Shown here piece by piece: positions 6,789 to 15,573 of a stretch of DNA of 57,010 nucleotides. The DNA is from Burkholderiales bacterium RIFCSPLOWO2_12_FULL_61_40. Lineage in GTDB: Bacteria; Pseudomonadota; Gammaproteobacteria; Burkholderiales; Burkholderiaceae_C. The position numbers and the translations under genes are program-made. Where the stretch lies: contig MESI01000102.1 in the NCBI GenBank assembly GCA_001770935.1, positions 1 through 57,010 of the forward strand, written 5' to 3'. Numbering within the stretch: the first letter of the stretch is position 1; each line of letters opens with the position of its first letter. Under the pieces are notes generated by a model, which was not told where the DNA came from, did no database searches, and saw nothing but the letters and a program-made list of their open reading frames with translations.

Positions 6789-9700
6789 GGTTGGACGTGA
6801 ACACCTTCAAAGCCAAAACTCCGGACCGCCTTCCGCTGGAGCGGAGCGTCCGGGCGCGGACACAAGACGGCTCGCTGTCCAGCCCTGAACCGTTGAGTAA
6901 CTACCGTGACGTGCCAGCCTGGGTCTTGCTTGCCGATCCTGGGGCAGGGAAGACAGACACCTTTAAAACCCTGTGTGCAGCAGAAGGCGGCTACGACACC
7001 ACGGCACGCAACTTTGTAACCCAACCGCTGCCAAGCGGACAAGTTGGCCCGATATTTATTGACGGACTCGACGAGATGGCAGCGGGTGGCACGTTCGATC
7101 AGATACGCGCCAATCTGCAACTACTCGGCACACCAAAATTTCGTATTTCCTGTCGCGAGGCGGATTGGCGTGGCAACGTTGACAGCAAGGAACTACAGCG
7201 CTTGGTCGGCAGTGACAACTTTGCGGAACTGCACCTCGCGCCTTTAACCCGCGAACAAACACAGGACTTGATTGCCCATTGGCAACAATCCAGTGATGAC
7301 GAAGCCGAAAGGTTTATGCGCGAAGCCAAGCAACGTGATCTCTCAGGCTTGCTGGACAACCCGCAAACCTTGCGCATGCTGGTCAAGGCGCATGCAGCCA
7401 ACGGGGGAGACTGGCCCGCCAGCAAAACCCAGACGTATGAAATGGCCTGCGCGCAACTGGTGCAGGAACCGAACGAGGCACACCGCGCAGCCCAGGAAAA
7501 TAATGTCCTGCCATTTGCGCAAGTACTGGAGGCCGCAGGCTACCTGAGCGCCGTCATGCTGCTATCGGGCAGTGCAACGATTGTGCGGCAACTCCCCCTC
7601 GAAGCACATGCAAACACCTTGGCGTTGAGCGACCTCAGCTACGGCACAACCGCGCCTGATAAAACCGCCTGCCAAGCCGCCCTGCACACCAGACTGTTCC
7701 GGGGCCGGGGCACCGGCCAGCGTGAATTCATCCCCGTTCACCGCACCGTGGCGGAGTATCAGGGGGCGCGTTACCTGCGCTCTCGCATTGACGCGGGTTT
7801 GCCCGCCAGCCGCGTATTGGCTTTGATGATGGGCGAAGACGGCGGCATCGTGCCCGAGTTGCGTGGCTTACATGCGTGGCTGGCGGCAACGGCGTCAGGG
7901 GAACTACGCCGTGAGCTAATTGAGCGTGACCCATTGGGCGTGGTGCTTAACGGCGATGTGCGCCAGTTCAACCGTGACGAAAAGCTGCAAGTGCTCAAGG
8001 CCTTGCGTGATGAAGCCACGCGCTACACCTATTTCCGCAATCAAAACTGGACAAGCCATCCCTTTGGCGCCTTGGCGACGTTGGACATGGAAGGCGATTT
8101 CAAAACCTTGCTGCAGTCTGCCGACCGCAGTCCGCCACATTTCTCCTTGCTCGATTGTGTGCTGGATGCCCTGGTACATGGACAGTACATGCCTGCTCTG
8201 GCACCAGCGCTGGAGCAGGTGGTGCGCGATAAAACCTATCGACCGGACTTACGAACTTCGGCATTGGACGTCCTTGTTGCCTATGCGTGCGAAGACAACG
8301 ACTGGTCAGCACTCACGCAGTTGTTAGCGGACGTTGACGGCAACATGGTGGAAGACCTGGAAGATGAGCTACTCGGCACGCTGCTGCAAGCCCTCTATCC
8401 GGGCCATATTTCGCCTGCAGAACTTTGGAGGCACTTTAGGAAGCCCAAGGCTGAAGATTTTTTAGGCACCTACTGGCAGTTCTGGCATGAACTAGCAAAA
8501 GCAGATATCTCGCGCGCAGAAGCCCCAACCTTGCTGGATGCATTGTTTTCAATAGGCTACCAACTTAGCGATCAGCGCGACCATTTAGGTTCCTCAGAAA
8601 TTGTGGGCAAATTGCTAGCGCGCGGAGTGAGGCTGTATGGAACAGAAATAGACGTGGAACGACTCGACAACTGGCTCTCGCTAGGCCACAACATCTATCA
8701 CAGTCCGCTAGAGGCCGAGCACAAAGAAGCTCTCAAAGAGTGGCTGGAGGAGCATCCTGCCATCTACAAAGCCTTGTTTGAGTACGGTCTACAGTTTCAG
8801 CTTAGCGCAAGCGATGCCCGCTTCGGCGCATTAGGCCGGATTCAGCTACAGCTCTATGACGCGGCAGAACCGGACGATGCCGGACCCTGGTATTTAGCGC
8901 TGGCTGAAGCCAGCACGGATGGCGATTTGCGCCGAAAACTAGTGTGCAAAGCATTTGGTTTTACGGAGCAAAAAGTGGGGTCAGATGCAGCCATTGAGTT
9001 ACTCGAATATTGGTCTGCAGACCACGCCAACGACACCTACTGGATAGATGAGTTATTGCAGTGTGCCTATCCGCGCCCGGAATGCGAACAGCAATACCTA
9101 GACGCTAGAAACAAGCACGAAGAGCGCAAAGCAGAACGATCACGCGAGCGAACTGAATTTTTCAAGAAAGTGCTGCTTGGTTTTGAACCCGGTCCGGCCC
9201 ACTTGGGCGCCTTGGTCGAGGTGGCAAATGCCTACCTCAACTTCTTTCAACGTTCCAAGGAAAAAACACCGAGCGATCGATTGCTTGAGTTGCTAGACCA
9301 GGACAAGGAATGGCTTCGCCTTGCCCTGCACGGCTTGCGCCAGTGCCTGTTCCGCGATGACCTACCCTCTGCAGCCGGCATTGTTGATCTTCATGCCCAA
9401 AGCCGACGCTACCACTTGGCCTCCCCTTGCCTGGCCGCGATGGAGTTGCGCTACGCTGAAAATCCGGCGACGGCATTTGATTTGTCGCCAGCCCTTCTGG
9501 AGACAGTAGTCGCTTTTCGCTTGACTACTCTTTCATATGGCGACGACGGCTGGTTCACACAACTGCTGACACAACAACCCTTGGTTTTGGCCAGCGTCAT
9601 GTCCCGCATGATCAGCCAACAGATCGCTACAAAAACAGAACACATAGAAGGTTTGTATGCCTTGGCCCGCAATGCCAACTATGTACCGGTTGCAAAGCAG

Positions 9701-10870
9701 ATTACGCCCCAATTGACAGCTGGTTTCCCAGTCAAAGCCAGCGAGAAGTTGCTCAAAAATTTGCGTTTGTTAATCGTTTCCGTGCTGACTCATCTGGACC
9801 GAGAAACTCAACTATCGCTAATCGCAGACAAACTTGGCGCTAAGGGCATGGATGTAGCCCAGCAGGCTTACTGGTGGACGGCCGGTGTTCTGCTGGCGCC
9901 GGAGTTGTATCTGGAACGTATCCAGCAATTCGTTGCGAAAACCCAGACGCGCGCCAGCCATGTGTTCGCACTCATCCATGAACGTAGCACCAGAGGTGAA
10001 TTGCAGGCCGATCTACCCCTTGCGACTCAAGTCTTTTTAATCGAACTATTGGGCCCTCGTTCAAATCCATCTTGGTCAAAAGGGAGCGGTTTAGTCACGC
10101 TTGAGATGAACATCGGCGAATACGTTGGAAGTCTCATTACCATGCTGGCAGGCAACCCGGACGATGCAGCCACGCAGGCGCTAACCCACCTCCAGCAACG
10201 CCAAGACATGAAACACTGGAACGACACACTGAGCCGTGCCCTGTACGACCAGCGCATCACGCGGCGAAAAGCACGCTTCAAACCAGCCACGGTCACGCAG
10301 GTTTGCGACACGCTGGCGAATCTGAAACCGGCCAACGCGGCCGATCTGTGGGCGTTGACGGTGGATCACCTTAAGCAACGGCTTCTTGAAATTCGAAATG
10401 GAAGCAGCAACGACTACCGCCAATACTGGGCTGGGGAAACACCAAAATTAGAAGACGACTGCCGTGATGCGCTTTTGTCAGATTTGAGGAAGCTCCTTCA
10501 ACCACTGGAAATTTCAGCTGAGCGAGAGGGGCACTATGCTGATGCGAAGCGAGCCGACATCAAAATAATTGCTGGGGCACTTCACTTGCCCATCGAAATC
10601 AAGCGCGAGATGCATAAGGAAGTCTGGACAGCGATTGGCAATCAACTGGTCGCCAAATACAGCAAAGAAGTCGCCAGCGACGGCTATGGTATCTATCTGG
10701 TGTTTTGGTTCACCGGCAACCCAAAAGGGAAAGCCGCCGTCAATGACGGCGGGAATCAACCTAAAACCCCGCAAGAGTTACAGCAACGCCTAACCGCCAC
10801 CGTGCCAGAAGCGCTGAAGCATAAAATTGCCGTTCTGGTAGTGGACTGCTCAAAACCGCAAGCAACTTAA
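6785..10870 (+). CDS. large NACHT/STAND-like P-loop NTPase with C-terminal PD-(D/E)xK-like domain
   Basis: 1361 residues. Near the N-terminus are Walker A ADPGAGKT (about 50-57), Walker B with the NACHT-type acidic cluster IFIDGLDE (about 90-97) and a sensor-like FRISCRE (about 119-125). A very long alpha-helical, HEAT/TPR-like middle (about 330-1220) has no recognised motifs. The C-terminus shows RADIKI (Asp 1258), then PIEIKRE (E1271-I-K1273), then GNQLVAKY (Gln 1287), i.e. D...ExK...Q as in PD-(D/E)xK nucleases. GTG 6785 is chosen for its 4-bp overlap with the upstream stop; TTG 6770 and GTG 6797 are alternatives. The layout (NTPase, long sensor-like solenoid, nuclease-like end) recalls STAND defence proteins such as Avs. 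I do not recognise a named family. Confidence 0.85.
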   Translation: MRLDVNTFKAKTPDRLPLERSVRARTQDGSLSSPEPLSNYRDVPAWVLLADPGAGKTDTFKTLCAAEGGYDTTARNFVTQPLPSGQVGPIFIDGLDEMAAGGTFDQIRANLQLLGTPKFRISCREADWRGNVDSKELQRLVGSDNFAELHLAPLTREQTQDLIAHWQQSSDDEAERFMREAKQRDLSGLLDNPQTLRMLVKAHAANGGDWPASKTQTYEMACAQLVQEPNEAHRAAQENNVLPFAQVLEAAGYLSAVMLLSGSATIVRQLPLEAHANTLALSDLSYGTTAPDKTACQAALHTRLFRGRGTGQREFIPVHRTVAEYQGARYLRSRIDAGLPASRVLALMMGEDGGIVPELRGLHAWLAATASGELRRELIERDPLGVVLNGDVRQFNRDEKLQVLKALRDEATRYTYFRNQNWTSHPFGALATLDMEGDFKTLLQSADRSPPHFSLLDCVLDALVHGQYMPALAPALEQVVRDKTYRPDLRTSALDVLVAYACEDNDWSALTQLLADVDGNMVEDLEDELLGTLLQALYPGHISPAELWRHFRKPKAEDFLGTYWQFWHELAKADISRAEAPTLLDALFSIGYQLSDQRDHLGSSEIVGKLLARGVRLYGTEIDVERLDNWLSLGHNIYHSPLEAEHKEALKEWLEEHPAIYKALFEYGLQFQLSASDARFGALGRIQLQLYDAAEPDDAGPWYLALAEASTDGDLRRKLVCKAFGFTEQKVGSDAAIELLEYWSADHANDTYWIDELLQCAYPRPECEQQYLDARNKHEERKAERSRERTEFFKKVLLGFEPGPAHLGALVEVANAYLNFFQRSKEKTPSDRLLELLDQDKEWLRLALHGLRQCLFRDDLPSAAGIVDLHAQSRRYHLASPCLAAMELRYAENPATAFDLSPALLETVVAFRLTTLSYGDDGWFTQLLTQQPLVLASVMSRMISQQIATKTEHIEGLYALARNANYVPVAKQITPQLTAGFPVKASEKLLKNLRLLIVSVLTHLDRETQLSLIADKLGAKGMDVAQQAYWWTAGVLLAPELYLERIQQFVAKTQTRASHVFALIHERSTRGELQADLPLATQVFLIELLGPRSNPSWSKGSGLVTLEMNIGEYVGSLITMLAGNPDDAATQALTHLQQRQDMKHWNDTLSRALYDQRITRRKARFKPATVTQVCDTLANLKPANAADLWALTVDHLKQRLLEIRNGSSNDYRQYWAGETPKLEDDCRDALLSDLRKLLQPLEISAEREGHYADAKRADIKIIAGALHLPIEIKREMHKEVWTAIGNQLVAKYSKEVASDGYGIYLVFWFTGNPKGKAAVNDGGNQPKTPQELQQRLTATVPEALKHKIAVLVVDCSKPQAT

Positions 10871-10893
10871 GCCAGCAGTGTGATGGAGATAGT

Positions 10894-10926
10894 GGTGGTG
10901 CACGCCATGTGGTGCCGTGCACCACC
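10894..10926. terminator. bidirectional hairpin between convergent genes
   Basis: GGTGGTGCACG (10894-10904) and CGTGCACCACC (10916-10926) form a perfect 11-bp stem with an 11-nt loop, between the NTPase stop and the stop of the convergent beta-barrel gene. No strong U-run follows, so termination efficiency is uncertain. Confidence 0.55.
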
Positions 10927-10936
10927 GCACTCCGCC

Positions 10937-11548
10937 TTAAAAGAGGTAACGCACCCCCACGTAAGCCACGCCCACCTTGTCGCGGTTGTCACCGGCAAAT
11001 TTCAGTTGGTGTTCGTCGTATTGCACAACTGCCGACCATTTCGGATTGAACAGGTATTCGGCGCCCACGCCATACGACCAGCCGAAGCCATTTTCGGTGC
11101 CGCTGACAATGCCTGAACCGGCTGCGGACGACACGTCTGTCTGGCCGTAGGTGGTTCCCAGTTTGGCCAGCAGGTTGAACGAAGTGCCTAGCGGGGCTCT
11201 GCCAATCAGGCTCAGGTTGAGGCCCTGCGCTTTGGTGGTGCCACCGGCGCGGGCAATCCGCCCGAAGTCGGTGTAGCCCAATTCGACACCGAAGTTTTGG
11301 TGTGTGTAATGGCCGGTGCTCAGGTTGTAAGCCGTGTCGCCTTGGTCGCGGTTGAATGCGCCAATGCCGTTGCCCACCGAGAAATCGGACCGCCCGGCAC
11401 CCAGCCCCACGTAACTGTCGCCAGAGGGGAAGTCCATGTAACCGGAGGATGCTTTGGACGTGTTGCTTTGCGCCTGTGCACCGGCCACAGTGAGCAGTGA
11501 TGCGCCAGCCACGCAGAAACCCAGCAGTAAATGGTGTGATGTTTTCAT
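10937..11548 (-). CDS. outer-membrane beta-barrel protein (OmpA/OmpW-like porin fold)
   Basis: 203 residues with a signal peptide (hydrophobic stretch ending AGAQA-QS, about 1-26), alternating amphipathic strands rich in Gly/Tyr (SYVGLGAGRSDFSV, YTHQNFGVELGYTDFG, FGWSYGVGAEYLFN), and a terminal Phe in VGVAYVGVRYLF, the BAM recognition signature. It resembles the outer-membrane beta-barrel domain family of small OmpA-like proteins. AAGGA precedes the ATG. The gene appears monocistronic, convergent with the NTPase operon and upstream of a short AT-rich leader. Substrate or partner is unknown; structural or stress roles are both possible. Confidence 0.82.
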   Translation of the reverse strand: MKTSHHLLLGFCVAGASLLTVAGAQAQSNTSKASSGYMDFPSGDSYVGLGAGRSDFSVGNGIGAFNRDQGDTAYNLSTGHYTHQNFGVELGYTDFGRIARAGGTTKAQGLNLSLIGRAPLGTSFNLLAKLGTTYGQTDVSSAAGSGIVSGTENGFGWSYGVGAEYLFNPKWSAVVQYDEHQLKFAGDNRDKVGVAYVGVRYLF

Positions 11549-11861
11549 TGCGAATCCTTGGATTGAGTGAATGAAAAAATATCCAGAACCCAGTGATACG
11601 CTCCCTCAGGCCTGGAGGTTCACCTACTCTAGTAAGGGCTGACGGAAAAGGATGTAGGCGCTTGGGGACACTTTGTGTAGGACAACACGATGAGTTTCGT
11701 TAATTCTTCGGCCGTCATGGCATTGAGTTCGGCCAGGACCGGTGGATGTTGCGCTGCTCCCAGGCAAACCCGTGGCGGCATCCGGTAAGCGCCCCGCGCC
11801 GCCAGGTCCCGCATTACCATTGGGTGATTCCGAGCCCTCGTCCTTGATCAGAAACCTGCCC
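11549..11861. other. intergenic region without a recognised gene
   Basis: This 313-bp stretch between the divergent beta-barrel and DUF748 genes should hold both promoters. A minus-strand frame at 11629-11820 (63 codons, AELNAMTAEELTKLIVLSY) is open, but I recognise no homologue and see no clear ribosome-binding site. I see no hairpin or repeat of note. Confidence 0.4.
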
Positions 11862-14800
11862 ATGTCTTTCTCTTTCTCCTTTTGCTCTCCCTGGCTACGC
11901 CGCGCACTGTGGGGGCTGGGCGGCCTGCTGGCGCTGTGGGCGCTAGCCTGGGCCGCCGTGCCGCCGCTGCTCAAGGGCCAGGTGGAAGCGCGGGGCAGCG
12001 AGGCCCTGGGCCGCAAGCTCAGCATCGGCGCCATTGATTTCCAACCCTGGTCGCTGGAGCTGACGGTGTCCGACATCGCGCTGGCCACCGCCGATGGTGC
12101 GGGCCAGCAACTGAGGATTGCGCGCATTTATGTGGACGCCGAAATAGCGTCTTTGCTGCACCTGGCCCCGGTGCTGGACGCCATCACCGTGGACGCGCCC
12201 ACCTTGCAACTCACCCATCTGGGGGGAGGGCATTACGACATCGACGACCTGCTGGAGCGCCTGAATGCGCCGTCGGACCAGCCGCCGTCCGCGCCCCTGA
12301 AATTTGCGCTGTACAACGTCACGCTCAATGCCGGTGCGGTGGACTTCACCGACCGTTCCACCCAGACCGAGCGCAAGCACAGCCTACGCGGCGTGCATCT
12401 GGCCCTGCCCTTTTTGAGCAATCTGGACGCCCAGCGGGACATCAAGGTCAGTCCCCGGCTGGCGTTTGAACTCAACGGCAGCACTTTTGACACTGCCGCC
12501 GAAGGCACACCGTTTGCCCAAACCCGCCAAGGTGAAGCGACGCTGAAGGTCGCCAGCATGGACTTGGCGCCCTACCTCGACTACCTGCCCGCCAGCTTGC
12601 CGATGCAACTCAAGAGCGCGGTGGTGGATGCCGACGTGCGCCTGAACTTTGCGCAAACACAGCCAGCGCATGTAAGTTTGTCGGGCCGCGTGGCGGTTTC
12701 CAAACTGAAGGTGGTGGACACCGCCGGGGCCGATGTGCTGGGTGTGGAGTCCATTGAAACGGTGCTGGCCGATGTGCGCCCTTTGGAGCGGGTGGTGAAG
12801 CTGACCTCGGTGGATGTGGTGGCGCCCCGGTTACGCGCCACGCGCAACCGTGCGGGGCGCATCAATCTGGATATGGCTTCATCCCCGCAGCGTACTGTTG
12901 CTATCAAAAAAGAAGCTGCTCGCGCATATTCCACGCGGGTTAAGGCCATAAATGCTGTAAAAATAAAAGAGAGTTCAAGCGCCTGGACCCTGGAGTTGGC
13001 GCACTTTGCCTTGCACCGGGGGGAAATGGCGTGGACGGACGAGCAGGTCCAGCCGCAGGCGCGCTTGGCACTGAAGGGCCTGGAGCTGCAAGCTGACGCA
13101 CTGCAGTGGCCTTTGTCTGCTGCGGCCACCTGGGAGGGATCGGCCACCTTGTCCCTGCTTGGTAAAAGCGGTGGCAAGTCGGCCCGCCTGGCGTTCAAGG
13201 GTCAGGGCACGGACCAGGATGGACGGGTGCACGCCAGTCTGGGCGAGGTGGCGCTGGGTTGGGCTGCGCCCTATGTCGCGCAGTTTCTGGAGCCCGGTGT
13301 TGCCGGTGTGCTGGACGCTGAACTGGAGGCCGTGTGGGCGGCTGGCAAATGGCAACTGGCGATGCCTCGCGCAACCCTGCGGGACTTCGCCTTGCAAGCC
13401 AGCAAAAACAACGCGCCAGCGGCGGGTGGCCGGGAACGCGGCGTCCATGGGCGCAGCGCCAGTGAATGGCCTCAGTTCAAGCGGCTGGAGGTTCGCGATG
13501 CCCAGGTGGATCTGAGCGGTAGAGCCGGCCGGGTGGGGAAAATCGCCTTGCATGCGCCCAACGCCACACTGCGCCGCGACGGGCAGGGGCAATGGATGTT
13601 TGCACAGTGGCTCAAAACCGCCCCGACTGCGGCGCCTGCCGCCCCTGCGTCCTCCCCGACTGCGGCGCCCTGGAAACTCAGCTTGGCTGAGCTGGTAGTG
13701 GAGGACGGAACGGTCGCGCTGGATGACCGCAGCCTGTCCAAGCCGGTGCGCCTGGAGCTGTCGGGCCTGAAGCTGGCCATGAAAAAACTGGCGCTGGATG
13801 GCAAAAAACCCGCACCCCTGACGGTGGCGGCGCGGGTCAAGGCGGGCCGCACGGAATCGGGTTCCCTGAGTTACCAGGGCACGGTGATGTGGGACCCCGT
13901 GGTGCTGCAAGGCAGCCTGGAGGCCGTGGACATTCCGGCCCATGCGCTGGCACCGTATATCGCCCATCAGCTCAATATTGACTTGCTGCGGGCGGACACC
14001 AGTTTCAAAGGCCAGTTGCGTTATGCCGCAAGCGCTGCCGGCCCAGAAGTGCAGGTGCGGGGTGACGCGGCGCTGGACGACTTTCGGGCCAATAGCGCCA
14101 CGGAAGAGTTGCTGCGCTGGAAATCGCTGAATGTGCCGGGCCTGGCACTGACCATGGCACCGGGCGTGGCGACACGCCTGGACGTGCGCGAGGCCGCTTT
14201 GACGGATTTCTTCGCCCGCGTGGTCGTGAATGCCTCCGGGCGCATCAATCTGCAGGACTTGGTGAAGTCGGACACTTCCGCTGCACCGCCCGCAGTGGCC
14301 AGTGCCTCAGCGGCTTCGGCACCCGTGTCGGCTTCCATGGCGTCAGCGTCCCCGGATGCTATCGTCCATGTGGGGCCCATCAGCCTGGTCAAGGGCCAGG
14401 TGCTGTTTTTTGACCACTTCATCCAGCCCAATTACTCGGCCGATTTGAGCGAGCTGACGGGCAAGCTCAGCCAGTTTTCGTCGCAGGCGGTGGATGGGGT
14501 GGTGCAACTCGCCGACCTGGACCTGCGGGGGCGTGCCGAGGGCACGGCATCGCTGGACATCCGGGGCAAGGTCAATCCGCTGGCCCAACCCCTGGCACTG
14601 GACATCACCGGCCGGGTGCGCGACCTGGAACTGCCACCCCTGTCCCCCTATGCCATCAAATACGCCGGGTACGGCATTGAACGCGGCAAGCTCAGTGTGG
14701 ACGTGAACTACGCCGTCCAGCCCGATGGACAGCTCACCGCCAGCAACCAGCTGGTGCTCAACCAGCTAATGTTTGGCGACAAAGTGGAGGGGGCGCCCAA

Positions 14801-15560
14801 CAGCCTGCCGGTCAAGCTGGCGGTGGCTCTGCTGGCCGACCGCAACGGGGTGATCGATATCAACCTGCCCATCAGCGGTTCCCTCAACGACCCGCAGTTC
14901 AAAATCGGTCCGGTGGTGTGGAAGGTGCTCTCCAACCTGATTGTCAAGGCGGTGACGGCGCCCTTCAGCCTGTTGGCCCACGCCTTGGGGGGCGGCGCTG
15001 GGAGTGAGGACCTCAGTGCGGTCAATTTTGCTCCGGGGAGCAGTGTGCTGGATGAAGGCGCAACCCGCAGTCTGGACCAGGTGGTCAAGGCGCTGAACGA
15101 CCGGCCCGCGTTGGCCATGACGGTGGTGGGCACTGCCAGCCTGGAGGTGGAGCAAGAGGCCCTGAAAGCGCAGCGGCTCCAGGGCATGCTGTTGGCTGAA
15201 AAGCGCCGCCGCGCGGTGCTCAATGGCCGGGATGCATCCATGGTCCGCACGGTGGAGGCGGCCGAGTCCGCGGCTTTGCTCAAGGCCGTGTACCGGCGGG
15301 CCGACATCACCAAACCCCGCAACCTGGTGGGGCTGACCAAGGACATCGAGCCAGCCGAAATGGAGGCCCTGCTGCTGGCCCATATCACCGTCAACGACGA
15401 TGCGATGCGCGAGCTGGCCCTGCAGCGCGGTGTGGCGGTCAAGGACTATCTGGCGTCGCGCCAACTGCCCGCCGAACGCCTGTTCCTGGGCGCGGCCAAG
15501 GCCGTCCAACCGGAAGGCGACTGGACGCCGCGCGCGGAGTTGAGCTTGTCGGGGCGTTAA
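11862..15560 (+). CDS. DUF748/AsmA-like envelope protein with OmpA-like C-terminal region
   Basis: 1232 residues from ATG 11862. The start is chosen because the membrane anchor (LRRALWGLGGLLALWALAWA) and the family N-terminus follow directly; the frame opens earlier at 11742 with unrelated sequence. The body is a long AsmA/TamB-type beta-rich repeat protein of the DUF748 family, anchored in the inner membrane and reaching into the periplasm, a class linked to lipid transport or envelope maintenance. Near the C-terminus FAPGSSVLDEGATRSLDQV resembles the OmpA peptidoglycan-binding start. Residues about 346-362 (AIKKEAARAYSTRVKA) are encoded by a copy of the dispersed repeat, making an in-frame insertion. 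Function is inferred from the family. Confidence 0.82.
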   Translation: MSFSFSFCSPWLRRALWGLGGLLALWALAWAAVPPLLKGQVEARGSEALGRKLSIGAIDFQPWSLELTVSDIALATADGAGQQLRIARIYVDAEIASLLHLAPVLDAITVDAPTLQLTHLGGGHYDIDDLLERLNAPSDQPPSAPLKFALYNVTLNAGAVDFTDRSTQTERKHSLRGVHLALPFLSNLDAQRDIKVSPRLAFELNGSTFDTAAEGTPFAQTRQGEATLKVASMDLAPYLDYLPASLPMQLKSAVVDADVRLNFAQTQPAHVSLSGRVAVSKLKVVDTAGADVLGVESIETVLADVRPLERVVKLTSVDVVAPRLRATRNRAGRINLDMASSPQRTVAIKKEAARAYSTRVKAINAVKIKESSSAWTLELAHFALHRGEMAWTDEQVQPQARLALKGLELQADALQWPLSAAATWEGSATLSLLGKSGGKSARLAFKGQGTDQDGRVHASLGEVALGWAAPYVAQFLEPGVAGVLDAELEAVWAAGKWQLAMPRATLRDFALQASKNNAPAAGGRERGVHGRSASEWPQFKRLEVRDAQVDLSGRAGRVGKIALHAPNATLRRDGQGQWMFAQWLKTAPTAAPAAPASSPTAAPWKLSLAELVVEDGTVALDDRSLSKPVRLELSGLKLAMKKLALDGKKPAPLTVAARVKAGRTESGSLSYQGTVMWDPVVLQGSLEAVDIPAHALAPYIAHQLNIDLLRADTSFKGQLRYAASAAGPEVQVRGDAALDDFRANSATEELLRWKSLNVPGLALTMAPGVATRLDVREAALTDFFARVVVNASGRINLQDLVKSDTSAAPPAVASASAASAPVSASMASASPDAIVHVGPISLVKGQVLFFDHFIQPNYSADLSELTGKLSQFSSQAVDGVVQLADLDLRGRAEGTASLDIRGKVNPLAQPLALDITGRVRDLELPPLSPYAIKYAGYGIERGKLSVDVNYAVQPDGQLTASNQLVLNQLMFGDKVEGAPNSLPVKLAVALLADRNGVIDINLPISGSLNDPQFKIGPVVWKVLSNLIVKAVTAPFSLLAHALGGGAGSEDLSAVNFAPGSSVLDEGATRSLDQVVKALNDRPALAMTVVGTASLEVEQEALKAQRLQGMLLAEKRRRAVLNGRDASMVRTVEAAESAALLKAVYRRADITKPRNLVGLTKDIEPAEMEALLLAHITVNDDAMRELALQRGVAVKDYLASRQLPAERLFLGAAKAVQPEGDWTPRAELSLSGR
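12898..12947 (+). repeat. dispersed ~50-bp repeat, copy 3, in-frame inside the DUF748 gene
   Basis: Left half ttgctatcaaaaaagaagct, middle gctcgcgcatattccac, right gcgggttaaggcc. It matches the family across its full length and contributes about 17 codons. Confidence 0.75.
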
Positions 15561-15573
15561 CAGCGTTTAACGC
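15554..15573. terminator. short inverted repeat between convergent DUF748 and pirin genes
   Basis: GCGTTAA (15554-15560) and TTAACGC (15567-15573) form a perfect 7-bp stem overlapping both stop codons. It is AU-rich and weak; it could aid bidirectional termination or be incidental. Confidence 0.3.

Noticed and set aside
8975..8987. ggggtcagatgc inside the large NTPase, similar to the RAYT terminal repeat
   Set aside because: Only about ten bases match, there is no inverted partner nearby, and the coding frame is undisturbed. Chance match.
11629..11820. 63-codon minus-strand frame between the beta-barrel and DUF748 genes
   Set aside because: No recognisable domain or ribosome-binding site and it would occupy the promoter region of DUF748. 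Left as intergenic.
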